Below, piece after piece: positions 14,320-21,441 of a DNA stretch of 29,225 nt. Each line of letters begins with the position of its first letter. Positions within the stretch are counted from its first letter, which is position 1. The position numbers were made by a program, and so were the translations under genes. The notes under the pieces were generated by a model. The model was not told the origin of the DNA, ran no database searches, and saw only the letters and a program-made list of their open reading frames with translations. The DNA comes from Lachnospiraceae bacterium UBA3785 (GTDB lineage Bacteria; Bacillota; Clostridia; Lachnospirales; Lachnospiraceae): NCBI GenBank assembly GCA_002369495.1, contig DFFD01000232.1:1-29225 (forward strand), written 5' to 3'.

Positions 14320-15474
14320 TTATCCTTCCCGGAATGCTTCCACAGCCGGGGCAAAGACAACCTTCATATCGCAGTATTCGTAAGCGAGCTGCCTGAGCGC
14401 CTCCGCTTCCTTTTTCGCGCTCTCCGGATTTCCGAGGTCCTTTTTGTCATAAAATGCGATGACATCCTCCATGCTGACAGGGCTGTCATCCATCGGCACA
14501 AGAAGTTCATGTTCGGAGAGCATCTCCGAGATATCCACTGCCCGGGCGCTGATCATCGGAAATCCCTGCGCCATATACTCACGAACTTTTATCGGGCTCA
14601 CATCTGTTAGCCCAAGGCGATGAAGCCCAAGGCTGCACACCGCAATATCTGATACAGAGGCGATCTCGTCAAGCTCACTTCCGCTCCTGAAGCCGTGGAA
14701 GACCACATCATTCGCGACTCCAAGGTTTGCGGCCATTTCCCGAAGCTTCGGAATCTCCGGACCGTCGCCGACGATATGCAGGACAATCTTTCTTGTGCCG
14801 CCTTTCTGCCTGTACGCCCCCATCCCGGCGATGACGCGGTCGTAACCGTGCCAGAAATTCATGGACGCCACCGCCAAAAGACCAATCACATCCGGATCCG
14901 ACCGGAATTCCCTCATTTTTATACTGTCCGTGTCCACCCCGTTCTGCATATTGATGCAGGGAATGGAGGCAATCGACTCGTCCTTGGAGAATGTCGCGAT
15001 ATAATTCACCCGTTTTTTGAGAAACGGCAGCAGGACATGATCCTGAAAGGTCAGTATACTTCCGCGGATACTGTCCGCGCGTTCCTTGTCATAGGGATAG
15101 GTAGGGATCTCAACGACCACCGTCGAGTCCTCCGGCAGGCTTCTCAGAAAACCGAGAAAGGAGAGGTCCGTCAGCGCATAGCGGATATAGAACCTGCGGA
15201 TATTCTGCCGCCGGCAGTAGGAAGCCGCCATGCGGTAAAACAGGGCCCGCTTCAGGGCTTTCCCGGCAATATTGTCCGGGACATCCTTGATCGGGATAAA
15301 TTCGTCTCCCCTGCGGACTCCGATCCGCTTATGGGCCTGGTCAAATCCGAACATGACCGTATCGAAATGCTCCGACAGGAGCCTCATCTGTGTCAGTTTT
15401 TTCTTCAAAATACCGTCGGAATTGCCATCGATCCACCCTGCTGTATCACTGATGTAACACAAACGTTCCTTCAT
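14320..15474 (-). CDS. GT4-like glycosyltransferase
   Basis: 384 residues of GT-B fold. Visible are TVVVEIPTYPYDKE (a segment found in several polysaccharide GT4 enzymes), NGVDTDSI, the phosphate-binding HIVGDGPEIPKL, VVFHGFRSGSELDEI, and SPIKVREYMAQGFPMISA in place of the usual E-x7-E region. It sits between wecB and manC, so it may transfer ManNAcA or mannose; the sequence does not decide. The gap to wecB is 11 nt. Composition is intermediate between the AT-richer wecBC pair and the GC-rich downstream genes. Confidence 0.85.
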   Translation of the reverse strand: MKERLCYISDTAGWIDGNSDGILKKKLTQMRLLSEHFDTVMFGFDQAHKRIGVRRGDEFIPIKDVPDNIAGKALKRALFYRMAASYCRRQNIRRFYIRYALTDLSFLGFLRSLPEDSTVVVEIPTYPYDKERADSIRGSILTFQDHVLLPFLKKRVNYIATFSKDESIASIPCINMQNGVDTDSIKMREFRSDPDVIGLLAVASMNFWHGYDRVIAGMGAYRQKGGTRKIVLHIVGDGPEIPKLREMAANLGVANDVVFHGFRSGSELDEIASVSDIAVCSLGLHRLGLTDVSPIKVREYMAQGFPMISARAVDISEMLSEHELLVPMDDSPVSMEDVIAFYDKKDLGNPESAKKEAEALRQLAYEYCDMKVVFAPAVEAFREG

Positions 15475-15485
15475 TCTTCCTCCAA

Positions 15486-16583
15486 TCAGAGGGTCCTCTC
15501 AAGGATATCGACGATCCTCTTCGACGCATAGCCGTCACCGTACGGGTTCGCGGCTTCCGCCATTTTTCTGTAAGCCTCCGGATCTGTGACAAGTTCGCGC
15601 ATTGCCTTCGCGATCCTGCCTTCGTCGGTTCCGACGAGCCGCAGCGTGCCTGCCTTTACACCTTCCGGCCGCTCTGTAACCTCCCTCATCACCAGAACCG
15701 GTTTTCTCAGGCTGGGTGCCTCTTCCTGAATTCCTCCACTGTCCGTCAGGATCAGGAAACTCCTTGCCATAAAATTATGAAAATCTATGACATTCAGCGG
15801 TTCTATGATTCGAAATCGTGGATCATCTCCAAACACTTCCTGCGCCGCCTCGCGCACTTTGGGGTTCATATGAATCGGATAAATGACACGCAGGTCTTCA
15901 TTTTCATCCACGACCCGCCTGATCGCGCGAAACATGCTTCGCATCGGCTCCCCAAGGTTTTCTCTTCGATGAGCCGTCATCAAAATAAGCCTTTTCCCTT
16001 CGACAGATCTGAGTTCCTCATGCTCATACCCAGGCTGAACCGTTGTCTTCATAGCGTCAATGACCGTATTGCCGGTTACATAGATCGACTCCGGCTTTCT
16101 GCCTTCTCGCAGCAAATTTTCAGCTGCCTGCTGCGTCGGGGCAAAATTCCAGGCAGCCGTAATGCTGACCGCCTGCCTGTTGAATTCTTCCGGATACGGC
16201 GCATATACATCATATGTTCTGAGACCGGCCTCCACATGGCCCACCGGTATCCGAAGATAGTACGCTGCCAGCGACGCGGCAAAAGTCGTAGTAGTATCGC
16301 CGTGCACCAGAACGACATCCGGTTTCTCATTCTCCAGAATATCCCTGATGCCTGTAAGCACGTTCGCTGTGATGTCAAAAAGGTCCTGGTCTTTCTTCAT
16401 GATCGCCAGATCATAATCAGGGACGACCGAAAATACCTGAAGAACTTGATTCAGCATCTCCCGGTGCTGACCCGTAACCAGAACAACTGTCTTTATATTT
16501 TTCCTGGCTTTCAGCTCGTTGACCAGCGGGCACATCTTTATTGCCTCCGGTCTTGTCCCGAAAACCACCATAACTTTTTTCAT
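15486..16583 (-). CDS. wecB: Non-hydrolysing UDP-N-acetylglucosamine 2-epimerase
   Basis: 365 residues, the usual family length. Converts UDP-GlcNAc to UDP-ManNAc. Recognised by VVFGTRPEAIKMCPL at the N-terminus, VLVHGDTTT, GHVEAGLRTYD, TAHRREN and LTDSGGIQEEAPSL, all classical motifs; His and Glu of these form the active site. It lies between wecC (10 nt) and a GT4 gene (11 nt), and with wecC forms a complete UDP-ManNAcA route. Base use is more AT-rich than in the operon's downstream half. Confidence 0.96.
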   Translation of the reverse strand: MKKVMVVFGTRPEAIKMCPLVNELKARKNIKTVVLVTGQHREMLNQVLQVFSVVPDYDLAIMKKDQDLFDITANVLTGIRDILENEKPDVVLVHGDTTTTFAASLAAYYLRIPVGHVEAGLRTYDVYAPYPEEFNRQAVSITAAWNFAPTQQAAENLLREGRKPESIYVTGNTVIDAMKTTVQPGYEHEELRSVEGKRLILMTAHRRENLGEPMRSMFRAIRRVVDENEDLRVIYPIHMNPKVREAAQEVFGDDPRFRIIEPLNVIDFHNFMARSFLILTDSGGIQEEAPSLRKPVLVMREVTERPEGVKAGTLRLVGTDEGRIAKAMRELVTDPEAYRKMAEAANPYGDGYASKRIVDILERTL

Positions 16584-16593
16584 TCCAAGCCTC

Positions 16594-17814
16594 TTACAGT
16601 CTCACGGTTCCCGGAAGCGAAATCACATGCCGCGTATCCAGAATAATTTTTCCAGCCAGCAAATCCTGATGCTCACGAATCTCTGAATGTCCAACCATAA
16701 TGACAATCAGATCTATATCCGTGATAAATGCGCCCAGATTATGATATTGATTCTCAACCATATCCTTTTTCACATAGGGATCATACACTTTAAGCCCCTT
16801 CGCAAGATGTCTCGCCTGGCTTTCAAGGAGCTGAAGCGTCGGCGATTCCCGGCAATCGTCCACATTTTCCTTATAGGTAAGCCCGTACAGCCCTACGCGC
16901 TCAAAATCAGTGATGCTGTTCTCACGCATGACTTCGTAGATCCGATTCAGCACGAAATCCGGCATTCCGTCATTGGTCTTCATTGATTCATCGATCACCT
17001 TCGCAAGACCGGGATAATCACCGACCAGAAACCACGGGTCTACACTGATGCAATGCCCTCCTACGCCCGGTCCCGGATTCAGAATATTGACGCGTGGATG
17101 CATATTGCAGATACGGATAATCTCATAGACATCCATACCGTCATGCCTGCAGATTTTAGCAAGTTCATTTGCGAACGCAATGTTTACCGCCCTGAATGTG
17201 TTCTCGACCACCTTTGTCATTTCCGCAGTCCGAATGTCCGTGACCACTATCTCTCCTTCGCAGAATGACGCATAAAGTTTCTTTACTTTTTCGCCAATCT
17301 CCTGCGAATCTGCTCCGATCGTCCGATTATTGTGGAGAAGCTCATGAACCATATTGCCGGGAATGATTCTCTCAGGGGCATGCACCAAATGGACATCTCT
17401 CCCAATTTCAAAGCCAGCATTCTCGATCTCGGGCCTGATATGTCGGTCCGTTGTTCCAGGCGAAACCGTTGATTCAATGACGATCACTGCTCCTTTTTCA
17501 CACACCTCAAGAACAGCCCTCACCGCTCTGATTACATACTGAGGATCAACTTTCTTGCTGAACTTGTCATACGGAGTCGGCACCGAAACGATATAGACGT
17601 CCGTTTTCTGATATTCGGCAGAAAATATAATCCCGCCCTCTACCGCACTTTGAAACAGTTCAGGAAGGCCTTTCTCCTGAAATGTAAGTTCACCTTTTCG
17701 AAGCTTTTCCACCACATTCAGGTTGATATCCGTTCCCGTCACCTTAAGACCGTGACTGGCCAACATAAGTGCTGTCGGAAGTCCTATATAACCCAAACCT
17801 ATTACATTAATCAT
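16594..17814 (-). CDS. wecC: UDP-N-acetyl-D-mannosamine dehydrogenase
   Basis: 406 residues. NAD-dependent four-electron oxidation of UDP-ManNAc to UDP-ManNAcA. N-terminal Rossmann motif GLGYIGLPTALM (6-17), VSVPTPYDK, ESTVSPGTT, a central helix region with AEMTKVVENTFRAVNIAFANE, the catalytic cysteine in GPGVGGHCISVDPWFL, and the C-terminal domain with GLTYKENVDDCRESPT. The UDP-ManNAc specificity is inferred from adjacency to wecB. Its ATG overlaps the stop of the upstream initiating transferase by 4 nt (ATGA). G+C is low for the region: 24 of 60 in 16681-16740 and 27 of 60 in 17161-17220. Confidence 0.93.
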   Translation of the reverse strand: MINVIGLGYIGLPTALMLASHGLKVTGTDINLNVVEKLRKGELTFQEKGLPELFQSAVEGGIIFSAEYQKTDVYIVSVPTPYDKFSKKVDPQYVIRAVRAVLEVCEKGAVIVIESTVSPGTTDRHIRPEIENAGFEIGRDVHLVHAPERIIPGNMVHELLHNNRTIGADSQEIGEKVKKLYASFCEGEIVVTDIRTAEMTKVVENTFRAVNIAFANELAKICRHDGMDVYEIIRICNMHPRVNILNPGPGVGGHCISVDPWFLVGDYPGLAKVIDESMKTNDGMPDFVLNRIYEVMRENSITDFERVGLYGLTYKENVDDCRESPTLQLLESQARHLAKGLKVYDPYVKKDMVENQYHNLGAFITDIDLIVIMVGHSEIREHQDLLAGKIILDTRHVISLPGTVRL

Positions 17815-19223
17815 TTTTTATCCTTCTTCCTCATTGCTGTCTCCTGCCCCTTCTCAACGCCCTCCGTCGACTCCGGCATAAAGACGATCTTCACGGTCGC
17901 AAATATGATCCGGAGATCCTCGAGAATGCTCGGGGACACGATGTACATAAGATCCATCTGGAGCTTGTCATAAGGACTCGTATTGTATTTTCCGTAGACC
18001 TGCGCAAGACCCGTAAGGCCCGCCTTGGCCTGCAGGCGGAGCGAAAACTCCGGCAGCTCCTCCTCGTACTGGGCGGCGATCTCCGGCCGCTCGGGCCTCG
18101 GTCCGACCAGGCTCATGGAGCCCGAAAGGACATTCAGGAGCTGGGGCAGCTCGTCGATCCTGTATTTCCGGATCACTTTTCCGACGTGCGTCACGCGGTC
18201 GTCATCCTTGCCGCTCGAGAGACGGGCAACACCGTCGCGCTCGGCATCGGTCCTCATGCTGCGGAATTTCAGGACATTGAATTTCTTTCCGTCCTTCGTG
18301 AGCCGGCACTGCTTATAGAAGACCGGCCCGCGGTCCTCAATCTTGATGGCCGCCGCGGTCACCAGCATGACCGGCGAGAAAACCAGCAGCATGGCGAGCG
18401 AGACCGCCACGTCGAGGAGGCGCTTCACGAAGACGTACTCCGGCGGCGGGCTGTAGCGGTCCACTCGCATGACCGGCAGGTGGAACATGTGCATTTTCTT
18501 TGCGCCGCTCATCAGGATGTCGCCGATCCGCGGGATCACATAGACCGTGATTCCCTCGCGGATGCAGTATTTTAAAATGATATTGCGCTCCCGGCTGTGG
18601 ATACCGCACAGATAGACCGCCTCCGCTGCCTTCAGTTCATCAAGTCCCCCGGCGATGCATTCGTCGACCGGGATGATCTTTTCCACCTTGAACTTCTTGC
18701 TGAGACCGTACTCCGCGATCAGCTCCTCCATGCCTTCCCGCATGTCGTAGACGACGATCGTCCGCTTCGGCGGAAATGTCCGGAAATACCATCGGTGCAC
18801 GACCACCGACCAGCCGGCCGAGACCGCGACCTGGCAGAGGAAGACGATGAGGAGCGGCAGCGCATTCGGGAAATAGCGCATCAGCAGCCAGATCACGATA
18901 AAGGCGATCACGTCCGAGACCGCCGCCGCGAGGCTCTGGCTGTAGACCATCTCCGAGATCGGGTTGAGCGACACTAAAAACGCGTCGTAGACCCGCCCGT
19001 ACATCGCGTAGACAAGAAAATACAGCACAATAACAAGCCAGTTCCCCTTGAAGAAGAACGGCTCCAGATACAGCTGGTGACCGTAATAGACCATCCACGA
19101 GACCGCGAACGGCACCGTCATCAGCACGGCGTTGCCTAATTTTATGATTCTGAGGAGAAGATCGTGCCTGAATTCACTCATTTCTTCACTCATTTCCTCC
19201 CGGTCAAAAAGCTCATAACTCAC
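17811..19223 (-). CDS. Initiating polyprenyl-phosphate glycosylphosphotransferase (WbaP-like)
   Basis: 470 residues. Transfers a sugar-1-phosphate to undecaprenyl phosphate, the first membrane step of the repeat unit. Four N-terminal membrane segments, a cytoplasmic nucleotide-binding-like region, then the catalytic bacterial sugar-transferase domain from about 270: KRLLDVAVSLAMLLVFSP (membrane-inserted helix), EDRGPVFYKQCR, KFRSMRTDAE, RKYRIDELPQLLNVLSGSMSLVGPRPERPE and GLTGLAQVYGKY. First gene of the operon. The longest frame starts at GTG 19223, which has no ribosome binding site and almost coincides with the predicted transcription start. ATG 19193 or 19181, just after GGGAGG, are credible alternatives and would remove 10 or 14 residues. 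Confidence 0.92.
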   Translation of the reverse strand: MSYELFDREEMSEEMSEFRHDLLLRIIKLGNAVLMTVPFAVSWMVYYGHQLYLEPFFFKGNWLVIVLYFLVYAMYGRVYDAFLVSLNPISEMVYSQSLAAAVSDVIAFIVIWLLMRYFPNALPLLIVFLCQVAVSAGWSVVVHRWYFRTFPPKRTIVVYDMREGMEELIAEYGLSKKFKVEKIIPVDECIAGGLDELKAAEAVYLCGIHSRERNIILKYCIREGITVYVIPRIGDILMSGAKKMHMFHLPVMRVDRYSPPPEYVFVKRLLDVAVSLAMLLVFSPVMLVTAAAIKIEDRGPVFYKQCRLTKDGKKFNVLKFRSMRTDAERDGVARLSSGKDDDRVTHVGKVIRKYRIDELPQLLNVLSGSMSLVGPRPERPEIAAQYEEELPEFSLRLQAKAGLTGLAQVYGKYNTSPYDKLQMDLMYIVSPSILEDLRIIFATVKIVFMPESTEGVEKGQETAMRKKDKK

Positions 19224-19226
19224 AAT

Positions 19227-19255
19227 ATTTTACCACAAGGCGCCTGAAATGAAAA
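19227..19255 (-). promoter_or_regulatory. Promoter of the polysaccharide operon
   Basis: On the minus strand an extended -10, TGGTAAAAT (TAAAAT at 19232-19227), preceded after 17 nt by TTTTCA (19255-19250). The TTTTCA is also the T-tract of the terminator of the upstream J-domain operon. Transcription would begin near 19220, at or just past the GTG reading-frame start, which favours an internal start codon for the first gene. Confidence 0.55.
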
Positions 19256-19285
19256 GCGGAGAGTGAAGTTTCCTCCACTCTCCGC
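19252..19285 (-). terminator. Rho-independent terminator of the J-domain operon
   Basis: On the minus strand GCGGAGAGTG (19285-19276), a 10-nt loop, CACTCTCCGC (19265-19256), then TTTTCATTT. The stem is perfect and begins 14 nt after the stop of the J-domain gene. It separates this operon from the polysaccharide operon downstream. Confidence 0.9.
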
Positions 19286-19299
19286 ATAAAATTCGTCAT

Positions 19300-20037
19300 T
19301 CAGCACCAGAAAATGCGTCCGCCCATCATATTACAGCACAGATTCAGCATAATGATCGACAGGCACCAGGAACTGCCGCCCGAGCGCCCGAAGCCTCCGA
19401 ACCCGTAGTTCGCGTTCTGCCGCTGGTACCAGTTCCCGCTGTTGTTCAGCTGGGCCAGGTAGGACGCATAGAGCATGTTGTCAGGCTCCATATCTGCCGC
19501 CCGCTTCGCGTACTCGAGCGCGGTCACGTTGCTGCCGATCCCCTGGTTCGCCATCGCCGCGTAGTAGTACCATCTCGCGCCGCGCCTTGTGACCTCGACG
19601 CCCTCGAGGGCGTTCAGCGCCTCGCGGTAGCAGCCGCTGTTGATGTAGTTGCGCGCGGCCATCTCCTCCGTCGACTCGGTCGTATCCTGCCGTCTCCCGT
19701 TCGAATACTGCTGCCACTGGTTGAAGTAATCGTTGAAGGAGCCGTAACCGTACTCCGCGTAGCCGCGGCCCGATCCCTGGTTATTGTAGGAATTCTGGCT
19801 GCCGTAAGCGCTCTGCCCGTAAGGATTCCGGCCGTAAGGACTGGTCCCTCGCTCCCGCGCGTCGACGATCTGCCGGTAGGCTTCCTGGATCTCCTTGAAG
19901 CGCTCCTCCGCGGCTTTGGCATTGTTCGGATTCTGGTCCGGGTGCCATTTCTTGCTCAGGTCCCTGTAGGCTTTTTTGAGCTCGGCGTCCGTACAGCCCG
20001 GGTCTACGCCGAGCACCTTGTAAGGATCTGCGATCAT
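19300..20037 (-). CDS. J-domain (DnaJ-like) protein with Tyr/Gly/Asn-rich linker
   Basis: 245 residues. N-terminal J domain (about 4-63) with the HPD motif at 32-34 (KKWHPDQNP), which would stimulate DnaK ATPase. Next comes a low-complexity linker (about 66-115) rich in Tyr, Gly, Asn, Gln and Ser, with repeated YG (SPYGRNPYGQSAYGSQN). A TPR-like helical region follows (about 124-200), with ALNALEGVEV and ALEYAKRAADMEPDN. The C-terminus is a short hydrophobic Cys-rich tail (WCLSIIMLNLCCNMMGG). The zinc-finger and peptide-binding domains of true DnaJ are absent, so it is a specialised type III J protein. ATG overlaps the DUF5685 stop by 4 nt. Confidence 0.9.
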   Translation of the reverse strand: MIADPYKVLGVDPGCTDAELKKAYRDLSKKWHPDQNPNNAKAAEERFKEIQEAYRQIVDARERGTSPYGRNPYGQSAYGSQNSYNNQGSGRGYAEYGYGSFNDYFNQWQQYSNGRRQDTTESTEEMAARNYINSGCYREALNALEGVEVTRRGARWYYYAAMANQGIGSNVTALEYAKRAADMEPDNMLYASYLAQLNNSGNWYQRQNANYGFGGFGRSGGSSWCLSIIMLNLCCNMMGGRIFWC

Positions 20038-20867
20038 TTTCTTCCCTCTTCCCGTTTTTTCTTCACGGCCTCATACTTCGACCAGACCCCGGAGTACATG
20101 ATATTCCGCAAAATATCAACATCCGCAAGGATCGGCAGCTTCTCAAACTCCTTCGCGCTCTCCGCGATCATCATCGTGAGCGTATTTTCCACGAGCGCGT
20201 CGAAATCCTTCCGGCCCTTCATGGTCTCCCAGGGGTTGTACTCCCCGTTCTTTTCGTCCTTCTCCAGGTCCTCGTAGGCGTCCAGCAGGTAGATGAATTT
20301 GCCCAGGTAGAAGCCCATGCGCCTGAGCTCGTCGGACCACTCGTCCTCCTTCGCGACGAAGACTTCCGCCGTCATGTCCCCGAAAAGGCCGGAGACGTAG
20401 TCGAGGTCGTGGATGTTGGCAAATTCGGCGTCCGCGAGCTTCTTCAGTTTCGTCTCGATCGCCTCCGCCTGCCTGGGATAAGCCTCCTTCAGCTTCTCGA
20501 TGTCGCTCTTCTTCGCCTTCATGAACGCGCGGCCCTTAACGCTCCCGTCGTCCGCGACGTCGTCCGCCATCTTGTACCAGATGAGCAGCATGTTCATGTC
20601 CGCCGTGTAGCCGGTGTATTTCCCGTAAAGCATCTCCTGCTTCGTGAGCGGATGCGGCACGCAGCGCTTTTTCTCCGTCTGCATCGGCGTCTCGTAGAGC
20701 GCTGAGAGCAGGATCGTGAGAAATGTCATGTCATAGTTCAGCGTCAGACGCCCGATATTGCCGTAGCGTATCCCGAGCTCGCGGCAGAGACCGCAGTAGT
20801 AGCTCTTGTAGCGGCGCACGTCCTTCATTTTCAGTTCATCCTGGTTGACCGTAATATATCCGAACAC
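20034..20867 (-). CDS. DUF5685 family protein
   Basis: 277 residues. The N-terminus FGYITVNQDELKMKDVRRYK, then YYCGLCRELG (C25 and C28), TLNYDMTFLTILLSALYE and RCVPHPL are typical of DUF5685. A CxxC plus a further Cys and His suggest bound metal (inference). No clear membrane segment; largely helical with many charged residues. The start is GTG at 20867 with CAGGAGG 6 nt upstream. It is coupled by ATGA overlap to the J-domain gene, so it may be the client or partner of that chaperone. No biochemical function is known to me for this family. Confidence 0.82.
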   Translation of the reverse strand: MFGYITVNQDELKMKDVRRYKSYYCGLCRELGIRYGNIGRLTLNYDMTFLTILLSALYETPMQTEKKRCVPHPLTKQEMLYGKYTGYTADMNMLLIWYKMADDVADDGSVKGRAFMKAKKSDIEKLKEAYPRQAEAIETKLKKLADAEFANIHDLDYVSGLFGDMTAEVFVAKEDEWSDELRRMGFYLGKFIYLLDAYEDLEKDEKNGEYNPWETMKGRKDFDALVENTLTMMIAESAKEFEKLPILADVDILRNIMYSGVWSKYEAVKKKREEGRK

Positions 20868-20897
20868 GCAAAACCTCCTGGGCTGCCCGATCCTGTC

Positions 20898-21326
20898 TCA
20901 GACGTTCTTCTCAAATGACTTCCCGCACTTCGGGCAGGTGATCCTGATATGGCCCTTGCCCTTCGGCACGCGCACCTCCTGCCCGCAGCCCGGGCACCTG
21001 AAGTAGCGGTACGTCTTCCGGTCGTCAAACTTCCTGCGGTTGATACGCAGCGTCTTACGGAGTCCCGCCGTCATGTCAAGGAATTTCAGGTTCTCCTGGT
21101 AGCGCTTCGCGATGTTTCTTGAGAGCATGCGGAACAGCTCAAAGATCACCACGAGAAGGCCCAGCGTGGAGAGCAGCGATTTTACGCCCCTCACCGGGAT
21201 GATGAGCTCGAGAACGATGAGCAAGACCCATGTGTAAAAAAGGAAACGGTTCAGGTCGTCCATCCCGTAGCGGCCCATCATGAACCGCCTTAAACTGTCT
21301 CCCATTCTTCCGAAAAAGTTTTTCAT
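20898..21326 (-). CDS. Small membrane protein with C-terminal zinc ribbon
   Basis: 142 residues. Two adjacent hydrophobic segments (about 28-44 and 48-65), a basic region (about 70-108), then a zinc ribbon CPGC...CPKC with C111, C114, C131 and C134. The start at 21326 is chosen for GGAGG 7 nt upstream; the frame runs open another 75 nt. It is the first gene of the operon with DUF5685 and the J-domain gene, 30 nt apart from DUF5685, under the promoter at 21373-21401. The ribbon faces the cytoplasm if the positive-inside rule holds. Function unknown. Confidence 0.78.
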   Translation of the reverse strand: MKNFFGRMGDSLRRFMMGRYGMDDLNRFLFYTWVLLIVLELIIPVRGVKSLLSTLGLLVVIFELFRMLSRNIAKRYQENLKFLDMTAGLRKTLRINRRKFDDRKTYRYFRCPGCGQEVRVPKGKGHIRITCPKCGKSFEKNV

Positions 21327-21372
21327 ATTATATCCTCCGATGACCGGACCGCTCCCGCGATCCATGCCCCTA

Positions 21373-21401
21373 ACTATAACGCGAAATTTCCGGAGTTGCA
21401 A
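21373..21401 (-). promoter_or_regulatory. Sigma-A promoter of the zinc ribbon / DUF5685 / J-domain operon
   Basis: On the minus strand TTGCAA (21401-21396), a 17-nt spacer and TATAGT (21378-21373). Start of transcription near 21366, about 40 nt before the ATG. No clear terminator for the upstream ABC transporter operon is visible in 21402-21441, so read-through into this operon is possible. Confidence 0.7.
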
Positions 21402-21441
21402 GGAGGGATGAAATTGTTTAATAAAATCTTCATGAATGCGG

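Noticed and set aside
21402..21441. ATGAA...TTCAT inverted repeat after the ABC operon as a terminator
   Set aside because: The stem is only about 5 bp, AT-rich and lacks a T-tract.
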